Source: Roseovarius dicentrarchi
GTDB taxonomy: Bacteria > Pseudomonadota > Alphaproteobacteria > Rhodobacterales > Rhodobacteraceae
DNA length: 64,000 bases
Direction of reading: 5' to 3'
Assembly: GCF_003316635.1 (NCBI RefSeq)
Contig: NZ_QNQP01000002.1
Coordinates: 124,001 to 188,000, forward strand
The position numbers and the translations under genes were made by a program. Under the pieces are notes generated by a model, which did not search any database, had not been told where the DNA came from, and was given only the letters and a program-made list of their open reading frames with translations. Below, one piece after another: positions 1-7,985 of this stretch; positions within the stretch are counted from its first letter, which is position 1, and each line of letters starts with the position of its first letter.

Positions 1-267
1 GTCGATGGCGATGATCGTCGTCGCCGCAATCGACGGATCCGCGCCGATCAGCATGAAAAGCGGCCCGATCACCGAACTGACGAATTGCGACAGATAGGGG
101 ATCGCCGCCATGATACCCGCGACCGGCACGAAGATCGGGCCAATCGAATACAGCCCTTCCTGAAATTCCTTGCCCAGCCCGCTGTCGCTGTCGATGATAT
201 AGGCAAACGCGCCCAGTACGGCGCAGGCCATGATGATGTAGATGATGACCGACCCTACTATTTCCAT
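1..267 (-). CDS. eutH: EutH-like membrane protein, N-terminal 89 residues (partial)
   Basis: The gene runs off the left edge, so only the first 89 codons are present. The protein opens with a membrane segment (MEIVGSVIIYIIMACAVLGA), then a GLGKEFQEGLYSIGPIFVPV stretch and a second hydrophobic region ending in LFMLIGADPSIAATT. This pattern resembles the N-terminus of EutH, the inner-membrane protein linked to ethanolamine uptake. The ATG is preceded by a GGAGA ribosome site. It is the last visible gene of a leftward set with a monophosphatase, a dimethylglycine-dehydrogenase-like enzyme and a choline-kinase-like protein, so the real substrate may be a methylated amino alcohol rather than ethanolamine (inference). 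No other eut genes are in view. Confidence 0.75.
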   Translation of the reverse strand, partial: MEIVGSVIIYIIMACAVLGAFAYIIDSDSGLGKEFQEGLYSIGPIFVPVAGIMAAIPYLSQFVSSVIGPLFMLIGADPSIAATTIIAID

Positions 268-329
268 CTTTATGTCTCCATGTTGTGAGGGAATTGAACC
301 GTTGAACCGGTTTCTCGGATTTTTGACGA

Positions 330-353
330 CGGCGGCGGGCGTGGGCGCCGCCG
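330..353. other. GC-rich inverted repeat between the monophosphatase and eutH genes
   Basis: Arms CGGCGGCG (330-337) and CGCCGCCG (346-353) surround an 8-base loop in the 93-base gap between two same-strand genes. No clear U-run follows on either strand, so it may be an mRNA stabilising or attenuating hairpin rather than a full terminator. Confidence 0.4.
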
Positions 354-360
354 CCGGTTT

Positions 361-1131
361 TCAGTCACGCAAAAGCGCCAGGGCCGCAGCGTGCAATTCG
401 GGCGTGGCGGCGGCCACGATGGGGCCGCTGTAGTCCAGTTGCGGCACCCTGCCCGACCAATCGGTCAGGATGCCGCCCGCCTCGGTCACGACCGGGCGCA
501 GTGCCATGAAATCATAGGGTTGCAGGTCATAATCCACGACGACATCGACATGCCCGGCGGCCAGCAGGGCGTAGGGATAGCAGTCATGGCAAAACCGCCG
601 CGTTTGCCCCGCCGCCAGAAGCCGTGACAGGATTTCGGGCCGGGCTGCGTGGATCTTCTCGCCCTCGTTGATATAGAGTGTGGCCGCATCCATCCGCGTC
701 GTGGTCGATGCCCTGATGGGCGTGCCGTTCAGCGCCGCGCCCCGGCCTGCCGCGCCTGTGTAAACCTCGCCCAGCATCGGCATGCTGATGATGCCGATTT
801 CCGGTCGGCCCTCGACCAGATGCGCCAGAAGAAACCCGAACAGCGGAAAGCCGGTGATGAAGGACCGCGTGCCGTCAATCGGGTCGATCACCCAGACCCG
901 TTTGCGGCCCGCGGCATCGGCGCCGTGTTCTTCGCCGACGATGCCGTGATCGGGAAATTTCTGCGCGATACGGTCGCGCACCAGCCGCTCGATCGCGCGG
1001 TCGGCTTGGGTCACCGGGCTGTCGTCGGATTTGAAGGAAACGCCCAGATCGCCGCGGAAATACCCGCGTGCCATTTCGGCGGCGCGTTCGGCCAGATCCA
1101 GACATTCGTCCAGCAGGTCATCGGTAGTCAT
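361..1131 (-). CDS. Inositol monophosphatase family phosphatase (HisN-like)
   Basis: A 256-residue Mg2+-dependent phosphatase of the inositol monophosphatase fold. Metal-binding signatures are visible: GEEHG near residue 66, DPIDGTRSF near residue 82, and a later acidic motif in DLQPYDFMALRPVVTEAGG near residue 200. Members hydrolyse inositol phosphates, histidinol phosphate or similar sugar and alcohol phosphates; the DGTRSFI variant is common in HisN-type histidinol phosphatases. It sits between eutH and an 815-residue dehydrogenase on the same strand, which suggests a dephosphorylation step in that catabolic set rather than histidine synthesis. An AGGGGG ribosome site lies upstream of the ATG. 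The exact substrate cannot be read from sequence. Confidence 0.85.
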   Translation of the reverse strand: MTTDDLLDECLDLAERAAEMARGYFRGDLGVSFKSDDSPVTQADRAIERLVRDRIAQKFPDHGIVGEEHGADAAGRKRVWVIDPIDGTRSFITGFPLFGFLLAHLVEGRPEIGIISMPMLGEVYTGAAGRGAALNGTPIRASTTTRMDAATLYINEGEKIHAARPEILSRLLAAGQTRRFCHDCYPYALLAAGHVDVVVDYDLQPYDFMALRPVVTEAGGILTDWSGRVPQLDYSGPIVAAATPELHAAALALLRD

Positions 1132-1158
1132 GTTCAGTTACCCCCTGGTTGCCGGCGC

Positions 1159-3606
1159 TCACGATTTCACGCGGCGCATATCCGGGTCATAGAGCGGGTC
1201 CATATGGACCTGGCACGGCACCCGCCGGGTTGCGACTTCGAGCTCGTATTCGCCCGCCTCGATATAGGCGCGGTCCACCCCATCGGGGCAGCGGACATAG
1301 CCGTAGCCGATGGATTTCTGAACCGTGTAGCCATAGCCGCCGCTGGTCAGCCATCCGGCGCGCGCGCCGTTGCGATAGATCGTCTCGCGGCCCAGAAGCA
1401 CGATGCCGGGATCGACGGTAAAGCCCGCCATCATCTTGCGCACGCCGCTTTGCTTCAGCGCCTCGGCGGCGGCGCGGCCCTTGAAACCAACGTCCTTGCC
1501 CAGCTTGACCGCCCAGCCCAGCCCGGCCTCCAGCGGGGCGTGATCCGGCCCGATATCGGAGCCCCAGGCGCGATAGCCCTTTTCCAGTCGCAGCGATTCA
1601 ATCGCGCGGTAGCCGGCGTCGATCAGCCCATGCGCCGCGCCGGCCTTCATCAGGGCGTCATAGACGGTGGTTGCAAATTCCACCGGCAGATGCAGCTCCC
1701 AGCCCAGCTCGCCAACATAGGTCACGCGCAGCGCCGTGACCGGGCAGCCGGCGATGCCGATGGTGCGCAGGGTGCCGAAGGGAAAGGCGCCGTTCGATAC
1801 GTCGCTTTGTGTCACCTGTTCCAGGATAGCGCGCGCGTTCGGTCCCATCAGCGACAACACCGCCTTGGCCGAGGTCACATCGAACAGCTGGCAATTCATG
1901 CCCGCCGGGATGTTCCGGCGGATCCAGTCGAAATCATGCGTGGCAAAGCCGGTGCCGGTGACGATGTAATATTCATCCTCGCCGGTGCGCCCGATGGTCA
2001 GGTCGCACTCGATCCCGCCGTGATCGTTCAGCATCTGCGTATAGGTCAGCGCGCCCACGGGCTTGTCCACGTCATTGGCCGCGATCCAGCCCAGCGCGGC
2101 GCCCGCGTCCGGCCCTTTCAGCACGAATTTCGCGAACGAGCTTTGATCGAACAGCACCGCCGCCTCGCGCGCCGCGCGATGCTCGCGCCCGACAGCGTCA
2201 AACCAGTTCTGGCGGCCAAAGGTGTAGCGGTCCTGCGGCTTCTCGCCCGCGGACAGGTCGGCAAACCAGTTGGGCCGCTCCCAGCCCAGCTTTTCCCCGA
2301 AACAGGCGCCGCGCGCCTTCAGTTGCGCATAAAGCGGCGATTTGCGGCAGGGGCGGCCGGATGTGTTCTCCTCATGCGGCCAGCCCATCGTATAATGCTT
2401 GGAATAGGCCTCGATCGTGCGGGTGCGCACCCAGTCGGTATCGAAATGCGGCGCGCCAAAGCGGCGGATGTCGGCGGACCACAGATCAAAGGGCGGCTCG
2501 CCCTTGTGGACCCATTCGGCCAGCGCCATCCCGGCACCGCCGCCCGCCGCGATGCCGAAGGCGTTGAACCCGGCGCCGACAAAGAAATTCTTCAGCTCGG
2601 GCGCCTCGCCGATGATGAAATTGCCATCGGGGGTAAAGCTTTCGGGGCCGTTGGTCAGCGTCTTGATGCCGGCCGTCTCCAGCGCGGGCACGCGGCCCAG
2701 GGCCAGCTCCATCAACTGCTCGAAATGGTCGAAATTGCTGTCCAGCAGGGAGTAATGAAACCCCTTGGGGATGCCGTTTTTGGCCCACGGAATCGGGTTC
2801 GGCTCATAGCCGCCCATGACAAGGCCGCCGACCTCCTCCTTGTAATAGGTCAGCCGGTCGGGATCGCGCAGCGTCGGCAGATCGGCGGTGACGCCCTCGA
2901 TCGGCTCGGTCACCATGTATTGATGCTCCATCGGCACCAGGGGCACGTTCACGCCGAAGCGCGCGGCAAACGCGCGGGTCCACTGGCCGGCGCAGCAGAT
3001 CACCCGCTCGCATTCGATCCGGCCCTGATCGGTGATGACCGCGCGGATGCGCCCCTTCTCGATCTCGATATCGGTGACCTTGGTATCCTCGAAAATACTG
3101 GCGCCCGCCATGCGCGCGCCCTTGGCCAGTGCCTGCGTGATGTCCGCCGGGTTGGCCTGCCCATCGGTGGGCATGAAGGCGGCGCCGACCACGTCATCGA
3201 CATTCATCAGCGGCCACAGCTTTTGCGCCTCGCCCGGCGTCAGCAAATCCATATGCAGCCCGAAACTGCGTGCCGTCGTCGCCTGCCGCTTGACCTCGGT
3301 CCAGCGCTCCTCGTTGCAGGCCAGCCGCAGGCCGCCGTTCATCTTCCAGCCGGTGCCAAGGCCGGTCTCCTCCTCGATCCGGTTGTAAAGGTCCACCGAA
3401 TAGCCCAGCAACTGCGTGATATTGGCGTTCGAGCGCAGCTGCCCCACCAGCCCGGCGGCGTGGAACGTGGTGCCCGAGGTCAGCTTCTTGCGCTCCAGCA
3501 GGACGGTGTCGGTCCAGCCCAGCTTGGCCAGGTGATAGGCGGTCGAGCATCCGACGATGCCGCCGCCGATGATCACGGCCTTGGCGGTTTTTGGCAGCTC
3601 TGTCAT
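1159..3606 (-). CDS. FAD-dependent dehydrogenase with GcvT domain (dimethylglycine/sarcosine dehydrogenase family)
   Basis: 815 residues with two parts. The N-terminal half is a D-amino-acid-oxidase-type FAD domain: a dinucleotide-binding GGGIVGCSTAYHLA near residue 14 and SGTTFHAAGLVGQL near residue 45, whose histidine matches the covalent FAD-linked residue of dimethylglycine dehydrogenases. The C-terminal half (from about residue 430) is an aminomethyltransferase/GcvT-like folate domain ending in a glycine-cleavage T barrel (GAGFTVDPGI region). Family members demethylate dimethylglycine, sarcosine or related N-methyl compounds and pass the C1 unit to tetrahydrofolate. Its start overlaps the stop of the upstream kinase-like gene by 4 bases, showing translational coupling. 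The precise N-methyl substrate is unknown. Confidence 0.88.
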   Translation of the reverse strand: MTELPKTAKAVIIGGGIVGCSTAYHLAKLGWTDTVLLERKKLTSGTTFHAAGLVGQLRSNANITQLLGYSVDLYNRIEEETGLGTGWKMNGGLRLACNEERWTEVKRQATTARSFGLHMDLLTPGEAQKLWPLMNVDDVVGAAFMPTDGQANPADITQALAKGARMAGASIFEDTKVTDIEIEKGRIRAVITDQGRIECERVICCAGQWTRAFAARFGVNVPLVPMEHQYMVTEPIEGVTADLPTLRDPDRLTYYKEEVGGLVMGGYEPNPIPWAKNGIPKGFHYSLLDSNFDHFEQLMELALGRVPALETAGIKTLTNGPESFTPDGNFIIGEAPELKNFFVGAGFNAFGIAAGGGAGMALAEWVHKGEPPFDLWSADIRRFGAPHFDTDWVRTRTIEAYSKHYTMGWPHEENTSGRPCRKSPLYAQLKARGACFGEKLGWERPNWFADLSAGEKPQDRYTFGRQNWFDAVGREHRAAREAAVLFDQSSFAKFVLKGPDAGAALGWIAANDVDKPVGALTYTQMLNDHGGIECDLTIGRTGEDEYYIVTGTGFATHDFDWIRRNIPAGMNCQLFDVTSAKAVLSLMGPNARAILEQVTQSDVSNGAFPFGTLRTIGIAGCPVTALRVTYVGELGWELHLPVEFATTVYDALMKAGAAHGLIDAGYRAIESLRLEKGYRAWGSDIGPDHAPLEAGLGWAVKLGKDVGFKGRAAAEALKQSGVRKMMAGFTVDPGIVLLGRETIYRNGARAGWLTSGGYGYTVQKSIGYGYVRCPDGVDRAYIEAGEYELEVATRRVPCQVHMDPLYDPDMRRVKS

Positions 3607-4499
3607 TTCATGGCTCCGTAGGTTTGCAGGTAATTTTCATGGGCGCCGCGAAAGCGGGCAAGGTTTTCGGCGGTATATGCGGCATAGTCGAAATCCAGAT
3701 CCGAGGTGATTTCCGACACCATGCTCCACATCGTTTCGCGCAGGAGCGAGGCACATTTCATTGCGCTGTAGCGCCTGTTCAGATCCTCTGTCAGCGGCGT
3801 CTCGAAATACTGCTCCAGCATCCGGCGCTCCATCTGTTCGGACAGCTCGCTGTTAGAGGCCAGACCGCCCAGATCGAACAGCGGGCTGTTGAACCCGGCA
3901 TAATCATAGTCGATCAGCCAAAGCCGTTTGCCATCATCCAGCAGGTTGGCAGCCAGCAGATCGTTATGGCCAAACACCACATCAAACGGCCCTGACGCGA
4001 CCTCAAGCGCGTTGCCGATCTGGACCAGTTCGCGCACCAGGGCACCATGGCTGCTGCCGCGCTCCTCCAGCGTTGCACCGTAATCGCGGATGACGTGGAA
4101 CACCCAGAAGATCAGCGCCGGACCGCGCAGGTGCAGCGGCACCTGGGTATGGCACTGCTTTACCAGATCGACGATCCGCGCCAACGTATCGGGCTTGCGC
4201 ACGTCATCGGGTGTCAACGTGTGGCTATCCACAAAGTCCAACACGGTAATCGCCGGTTCGTTATATTTTACCGCCGGCGACACCCCCGCCAGACAGGCCG
4301 CGCGCGCGGCGCTGAGCTCATTGAAACGCATGATGTGATGTTCGGGGATATCCTCGCCGACGCGCACGGCGTATCGCCCGGATGCGTCCTCGGCCAGATA
4401 GTTGAGGTTGGTGATTCCGCCCGATAGCGGTGTCAGTGTGACCGCGCCATCCCAGCATCCAAGCCCCTCGATCCGGCGTATCGCTTCTTCTGCCTTCAC
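3603..4499 (-). CDS. Choline/ethanolamine kinase-like phosphotransferase
   Basis: A 298-residue protein of the aminoglycoside phosphotransferase/choline kinase fold. It has a GGITNLNYL nucleotide-loop motif near residue 27, the catalytic loop VFGHNDLLAANLL (Brenner HxDxxxxN motif) and IDYDYAGFN, the metal-binding motif typical of choline and ethanolamine kinases. I chose the GTG at 4499 because GGAGAG lies 6 bases before it; a longer frame begins 23 codons upstream but lacks this site. It is the first gene of the leftward set and overlaps the dehydrogenase gene by 4 bases. The likely role is phosphorylation of an amino alcohol; the substrate is inferred only from the family. Confidence 0.82.
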   Translation of the reverse strand: MKAEEAIRRIEGLGCWDGAVTLTPLSGGITNLNYLAEDASGRYAVRVGEDIPEHHIMRFNELSAARAACLAGVSPAVKYNEPAITVLDFVDSHTLTPDDVRKPDTLARIVDLVKQCHTQVPLHLRGPALIFWVFHVIRDYGATLEERGSSHGALVRELVQIGNALEVASGPFDVVFGHNDLLAANLLDDGKRLWLIDYDYAGFNSPLFDLGGLASNSELSEQMERRMLEQYFETPLTEDLNRRYSAMKCASLLRETMWSMVSEITSDLDFDYAAYTAENLARFRGAHENYLQTYGAMK

Positions 4500-4718
4500 A
4501 ACGTCTCTCCCTGTGGCAAAATGACGGTTTTGCCCTGACTGGACCGCCCTGTGCAGAAAAGACAGCATTAAGCCACGTCACCTGTCAAGAAAAACACAGT
4601 TTGCCACACATAAAAACCCACACTTCCACAAAAGCATCAAGCGCCGGGTCGTTTTCGCTTTTTGCCTGTGGCGCGATCCTTTACGTTGCAAGATCCGATG
4701 TTTCCGGCAGGTTTCCCG
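4500..4718. promoter_or_regulatory. Divergent promoter region between the kinase-like operon and the DeoR regulator
   Basis: An AT-richer 219-base gap separates two divergently transcribed genes. It holds four CACA elements (4595, 4605, 4619, 4627; TGTG on the other strand) and a CGTTTTCGCTTTTTG stretch at about 4649-4663 that resembles the T-rich TTTCG-type half sites bound by DeoR-family repressors. Exact -35/-10 boxes are not convincing. The layout suggests the DeoR protein controls both directions. Confidence 0.5.
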
Positions 4719-5495
4719 ATGCAAAAAATGTCCAGAACGACAAATCAGCGCGAAGAGGAAATCTTGCGCGAAATACAAAAAGCAGGCGGAACCTGCCGAA
4801 TCGGCTTTCTGGCCAGCCAACTGGGCGTCTCGCAGGAAACGGTTCGCCGGAACATCCGCTCGCTTGAGCAAAGCGGCGCGGTGCGCAAGGTGCATGGCGG
4901 TGTGCATCTGGTTGACAGGCTGGACGAGCCGCCGTTCCAAAACCGCATGGACCGGAACGGCGCGATCAAGCAACGCCTTGCCCGGCGCGTTGCCGAAATC
5001 ATTGGCGATGAAAAATCCGTCTTTCTGGATGTGGGATCATCGACCGCCTACGCGGCGATGGCACTGAGAGACTGCAAGAAACTGATGGTTGTCAGCAATT
5101 CGATCTATGTTGCTCAAATGCTCGCCATGCGAAATGACAATCGCGTCTTTTTGGCCGGCGGCGAGCTGCGGTCCCATGACGGTGGCGCCTTTGGCGCCGA
5201 AGCGCTGGATCTGGTGCAGCGTTTCAATGTCGAGTTTGCGGTGTTTTCTGTGGGTGCGATCAACGCCGACAAGGGGTTCATGCTGCATGACTTCCAAGAA
5301 GCCAACATCGCCCGCGTCGTGGCACGCAATGCACAGACCAAGATCGTAATTGCCGATAGCGAGAAATTTGGCAAACGTGCGCCTGTGGTCGTCGATTATT
5401 CAAATCAAATCGACATTCTGGTCACCAATGCGCAGCCACCGGCGGATATATGCAACATGCTTGCGCGGCATGAGATCGAGCTTGTCATCGCGTGA
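4719..5495 (+). CDS. DeoR/GlpR-family transcriptional regulator
   Basis: 258 residues. The N-terminus carries a DeoR-type helix-turn-helix (REEEILREIQ, then GFLASQLGVSQETVRRNIRS and the hallmark KVHGGVHL). The C-terminal sensor domain is of the sugar-phosphate isomerase-like DeoRC type (DVGSSTAYAAMAL, FLAGGELR, ADSEKFGKRAPV). Such regulators typically respond to phosphorylated metabolites, which suits a neighbouring operon that contains a kinase and a phosphatase. The start at 4719 was preferred for the CAGG eight bases upstream; an ATG at 4728 is also possible. It is divergent from the choline-kinase-like gene and is probably its repressor. Confidence 0.88.
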   Translation: MQKMSRTTNQREEEILREIQKAGGTCRIGFLASQLGVSQETVRRNIRSLEQSGAVRKVHGGVHLVDRLDEPPFQNRMDRNGAIKQRLARRVAEIIGDEKSVFLDVGSSTAYAAMALRDCKKLMVVSNSIYVAQMLAMRNDNRVFLAGGELRSHDGGAFGAEALDLVQRFNVEFAVFSVGAINADKGFMLHDFQEANIARVVARNAQTKIVIADSEKFGKRAPVVVDYSNQIDILVTNAQPPADICNMLARHEIELVIA

Positions 5496-5578
5496 TCGTC
5501 ACTGTCTCGCGGCACCAGATGGCCGGTGTCGACTGACGCGGCGACAGGTGGGGGTCTTGTGCCCGCAGACAGGATTTT

Positions 5579-5613
5579 GCCGGTCCCGCGCGCAATGCGC
5601 GTGCAGGACCGGC
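5579..5613 (-). terminator. Hairpin after the cytochrome c gene
   Basis: Arms GCCGGTCC (5579-5586) and GGACCGGC (5606-5613), with a smaller GCGC pairing inside the loop, lie just beyond the stop of the leftward cytochrome gene and downstream of the rightward deoR gene. There is no good U-run on either strand, so the terminator role is tentative. Confidence 0.4.
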
Positions 5614-5618
5614 GGCGC

Positions 5619-6284
5619 TTATTGCCCGGTGTCGGGGCGCGGGTCGGACACGAAACCGTCGGCGTTCGGCATCTTGATATCGGCCATGGACGCGGCATCC
5701 AGCAGCGTGCCGGGTTCGGTGCCAATGATGCCCGCGCGTCCCAGCACGTAGGCGCTGATGGCGTACACCTCATCCGCTGTCAGCGAGCCGGGTTCGGTCA
5801 TCGGCATTGCCCGGTGGGTGTAGTCGAACAACGTGCTGGCGTAGGGCCAGTAGCTTTCGACCGTCTTCACCGGAGCGTCCGTGGCAAGCGTGCCGCGGCC
5901 ACCGATCAGCTGCGGCGCGCCCAGCTGGGAGATGCCCATCAGGTCCGCGCCGTGGCAGGCGGCGCAGATCGCCTCGTACAGCTCTTCGCCCTCGCCATAG
6001 GTGCCAGAGCCGTCAGGCAGGCCGCGCCCGTCCGGCATCACGTCGATGTCGATGGCGGCGATTGCTTCCTCGCTTGCCGGGGAGCCCACGCCATAGGCGT
6101 TGTTCGCCGGGGCAATGTCGCCCACGTCCTCGGCGCTGGATTTCGGCACTTCTGCGGGCGCGCGCTCGCCCGTCTCCTCCAGCGTTTCGGGCAGCGCGGC
6201 AGCGGTGCGCGGGCTGTCCTGGGCCAGTGCCGGACCGGCCAATGCGCCGATTGCGCAGATGAATGTCAGGTTACGCGTGAACAT
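5619..6284 (-). CDS. soxD: SoxD-like monohaem cytochrome c subunit of sulfite dehydrogenase
   Basis: 221 residues with a signal peptide (cleavage near ALAQD, residue 22), a low-complexity acidic linker, and a single c-haem site CAACH near residue 108 with a later methionine in HRAMPMTEPGSL as probable axial ligand. The C-terminal part (LTADEVYAISAYVLGRAGII ... MPNADGFVSDPRP) follows the first half of SoxD/SorB-type electron acceptors. Classical SoxD is larger with two haems, so this is a short form. It overlaps the molybdoenzyme gene by 14 bases and is clearly its partner. No other sox genes are in the window. Confidence 0.82.
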   Translation of the reverse strand: MFTRNLTFICAIGALAGPALAQDSPRTAAALPETLEETGERAPAEVPKSSAEDVGDIAPANNAYGVGSPASEEAIAAIDIDVMPDGRGLPDGSGTYGEGEELYEAICAACHGADLMGISQLGAPQLIGGRGTLATDAPVKTVESYWPYASTLFDYTHRAMPMTEPGSLTADEVYAISAYVLGRAGIIGTEPGTLLDAASMADIKMPNADGFVSDPRPDTGQ

Positions 6285-7650
6285 TTGTCACCTCCCCGCC
6301 CGGCGCGATGTGCCAGCTTTGGATTGCATTCAGGTGGTAGACCGATTTCAGCCCGCGCACCTCGACCAGTTGTTCCAGCGTGGGCTGGACATAGCCCGTC
6401 TCGTCCACCGCGCGGCTTTGCAGCACGGCCTCCTCGCCGGTCCAGGTCCATGGCAGGCGGAACCGGGTATGACATTTGGACAGAACCGGCCCGTCCAGCG
6501 TCGCCTCTTGCCATGTGGCGCCGCCGTCTGCGGACACTTCGACCTTGGCGATCTTGCCACGGCCGGACCATGCGATGCCCGTCACCTCGTAAAAGCCGGC
6601 GCGCGGCAGCTTCATCGCACCCGAGGGGAAGGTAATCACCGATTTTGCATCCATCTCCAGCGAAAATTGCCGCGCTGAGCCGTCGGGCATCAGATCCGTA
6701 TATTTCGACGTTTCCTCGCGCGTCATGAAGGGTTTGTCGCTGACATCCAGACGGCGCAGCCATTTGATGTGGGTGTTACCCTCATAGCCCGGCAGCAGCA
6801 GGCGCAGCGGATAGCCCTGTTCGGGGCGCAGCGCCTCGCCGTTCTGCGCATAGGCGACAATCGCATCGTCCATCGCCTTGTCGATCGGCACCGAGCGGGT
6901 CATTACCGCCGCATCCGCCCCTTCGGCCAGAATCCATGCGGCGCCGTCCTGCACGCCCGCTATTTCCAGCAGCGTGGACAGGCGCACGCCGGTCCATTCG
7001 GATGTCGAGGTCAGGCCATGCGTGCCCTGAACCGTTTTCAGTGTCGGCTTTGCCCATTCCGTCAGACCGTTGCCGGAACATTCAATGAAATGGATCTTGC
7101 TGACTGCGGGCAACCGTTTCAGATCGTCCATGGTAAAGCGAAGCGGCTGGTCGACCATACCGTGCAGGATCAACTCGTGGCTGCGTGGGTCAATCGTGGG
7201 AATGCCGGCGTGGTGGCGCTCAAAATGCAGGCCGGACGGTGTCATGATCCCCTGCCCCGAGGCCAGTGGCGTCATGGACCAGCTGGAATCCAGACTGGCC
7301 GTCGGATAGCGCCAGCGCACCTCGCTCTCGAATTGCGAGCGCGAGCCATAGCCGCCGTCATCGAGGATAAGCCGCCCTTGTTCCTTGGTCGGATCCGGCT
7401 GAACATCGTATTCAATGGCGCCCGGTGGCGCATCCGCCTGCGCGCGGCCGCCGGCAATCGCGCTGCCGCCAAGCGCAACACCGCCCATGAGCAGGCCGCG
7501 GCGCGTCAGCCCGTTGAACATGCCGTCCCGGCACTCGCATTCCTCCTCGTCCTGGACCAGCGCCTGCCGCTCAATCTCGACCAGGCTTTCGGCCATGTGC
7601 CGTTCTGCCGGGCCATAGCGTGTCGCGGGGAACCGTTCATTATCAGACAT
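6271..7650 (-). CDS. soxC: SoxC-like molybdenum sulfite dehydrogenase catalytic subunit
   Basis: 459 residues. A twin-arginine signal (TRRGLLMGGVALGGSAIAGG) lies unusually far in, after about 45 hydrophilic residues. The sulfite-oxidase-type molybdopterin domain is seen in HFERHHAGIPTID and IHFIECSGNG, whose cysteine should coordinate molybdenum. A C-terminal Mo-co dimerisation domain follows (KVEVSADGGATWQEA). It would oxidise sulfite, or a related sulfur or sulfoxide-like substrate, in the periplasm and feed electrons to the cytochrome encoded just downstream. The start at 7650 is fixed by a GGGAGGT ribosome site; earlier in-frame starts lack one. Confidence 0.87.
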   Translation of the reverse strand: MSDNERFPATRYGPAERHMAESLVEIERQALVQDEEECECRDGMFNGLTRRGLLMGGVALGGSAIAGGRAQADAPPGAIEYDVQPDPTKEQGRLILDDGGYGSRSQFESEVRWRYPTASLDSSWSMTPLASGQGIMTPSGLHFERHHAGIPTIDPRSHELILHGMVDQPLRFTMDDLKRLPAVSKIHFIECSGNGLTEWAKPTLKTVQGTHGLTSTSEWTGVRLSTLLEIAGVQDGAAWILAEGADAAVMTRSVPIDKAMDDAIVAYAQNGEALRPEQGYPLRLLLPGYEGNTHIKWLRRLDVSDKPFMTREETSKYTDLMPDGSARQFSLEMDAKSVITFPSGAMKLPRAGFYEVTGIAWSGRGKIAKVEVSADGGATWQEATLDGPVLSKCHTRFRLPWTWTGEEAVLQSRAVDETGYVQPTLEQLVEVRGLKSVYHLNAIQSWHIAPGGEVTNVHA

Positions 7651-7672
7651 CGTGACCTCCCTTGGTGTCATC

Positions 7673-7684
7673 TTGTATAGACAA
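7673..7684. promoter_or_regulatory. Candidate GntR/HutC-type operator upstream of soxC
   Basis: TTGTATAGACAA is a near-perfect palindrome 23 bases upstream of the soxC start codon. It resembles the operator shape of HutC-subfamily GntR regulators (TTGTATA-type half sites). No GntR gene lies in the window, so the binding protein would be encoded elsewhere. Confidence 0.45.
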
Positions 7685-7985
7685 CATACATCAAAAGGGG
7701 CGTTTGGTTCCGGCAAATCTGTGAATGCGTATTCTGCCGAAGCGGGCAGGACGGCCCGGATGCCCGCCGCACGCGGCGCTGACGCCGAGTCGCGCGCGAG
7801 CAGGGCTGCGCCCGTTTCCTCTGCATTGCGTCCCGATCATTGCCCGGCGACAGGCTTGCCCACTGGTTTCTGACGGGCAAAAACGCGGCAGCGTCGCCGG
7901 CGGCGCCGCGCTGATGACTTCAGGTAGTCACCGGGGCGTCACACTTGATAGCAGCAAATAGATCGTGCAGGCGTGACCCTTTATC
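7685..7985. other. Non-coding stretch with no recognised gene
   Basis: About 300 bases between the soxC upstream region and the lodA remnant. I see no reading frame with a family signature, no RNA gene and no repeat. It may include further eroded sequence of the neighbouring pseudogene. Confidence 0.5.

Noticed and set aside
649..3621. A 990-codon open frame on the plus strand
   Set aside because: It is the GC-rich complement of the monophosphatase and dehydrogenase genes. Its composition is arginine- and histidine-rich, and no family motif or start signal is seen.
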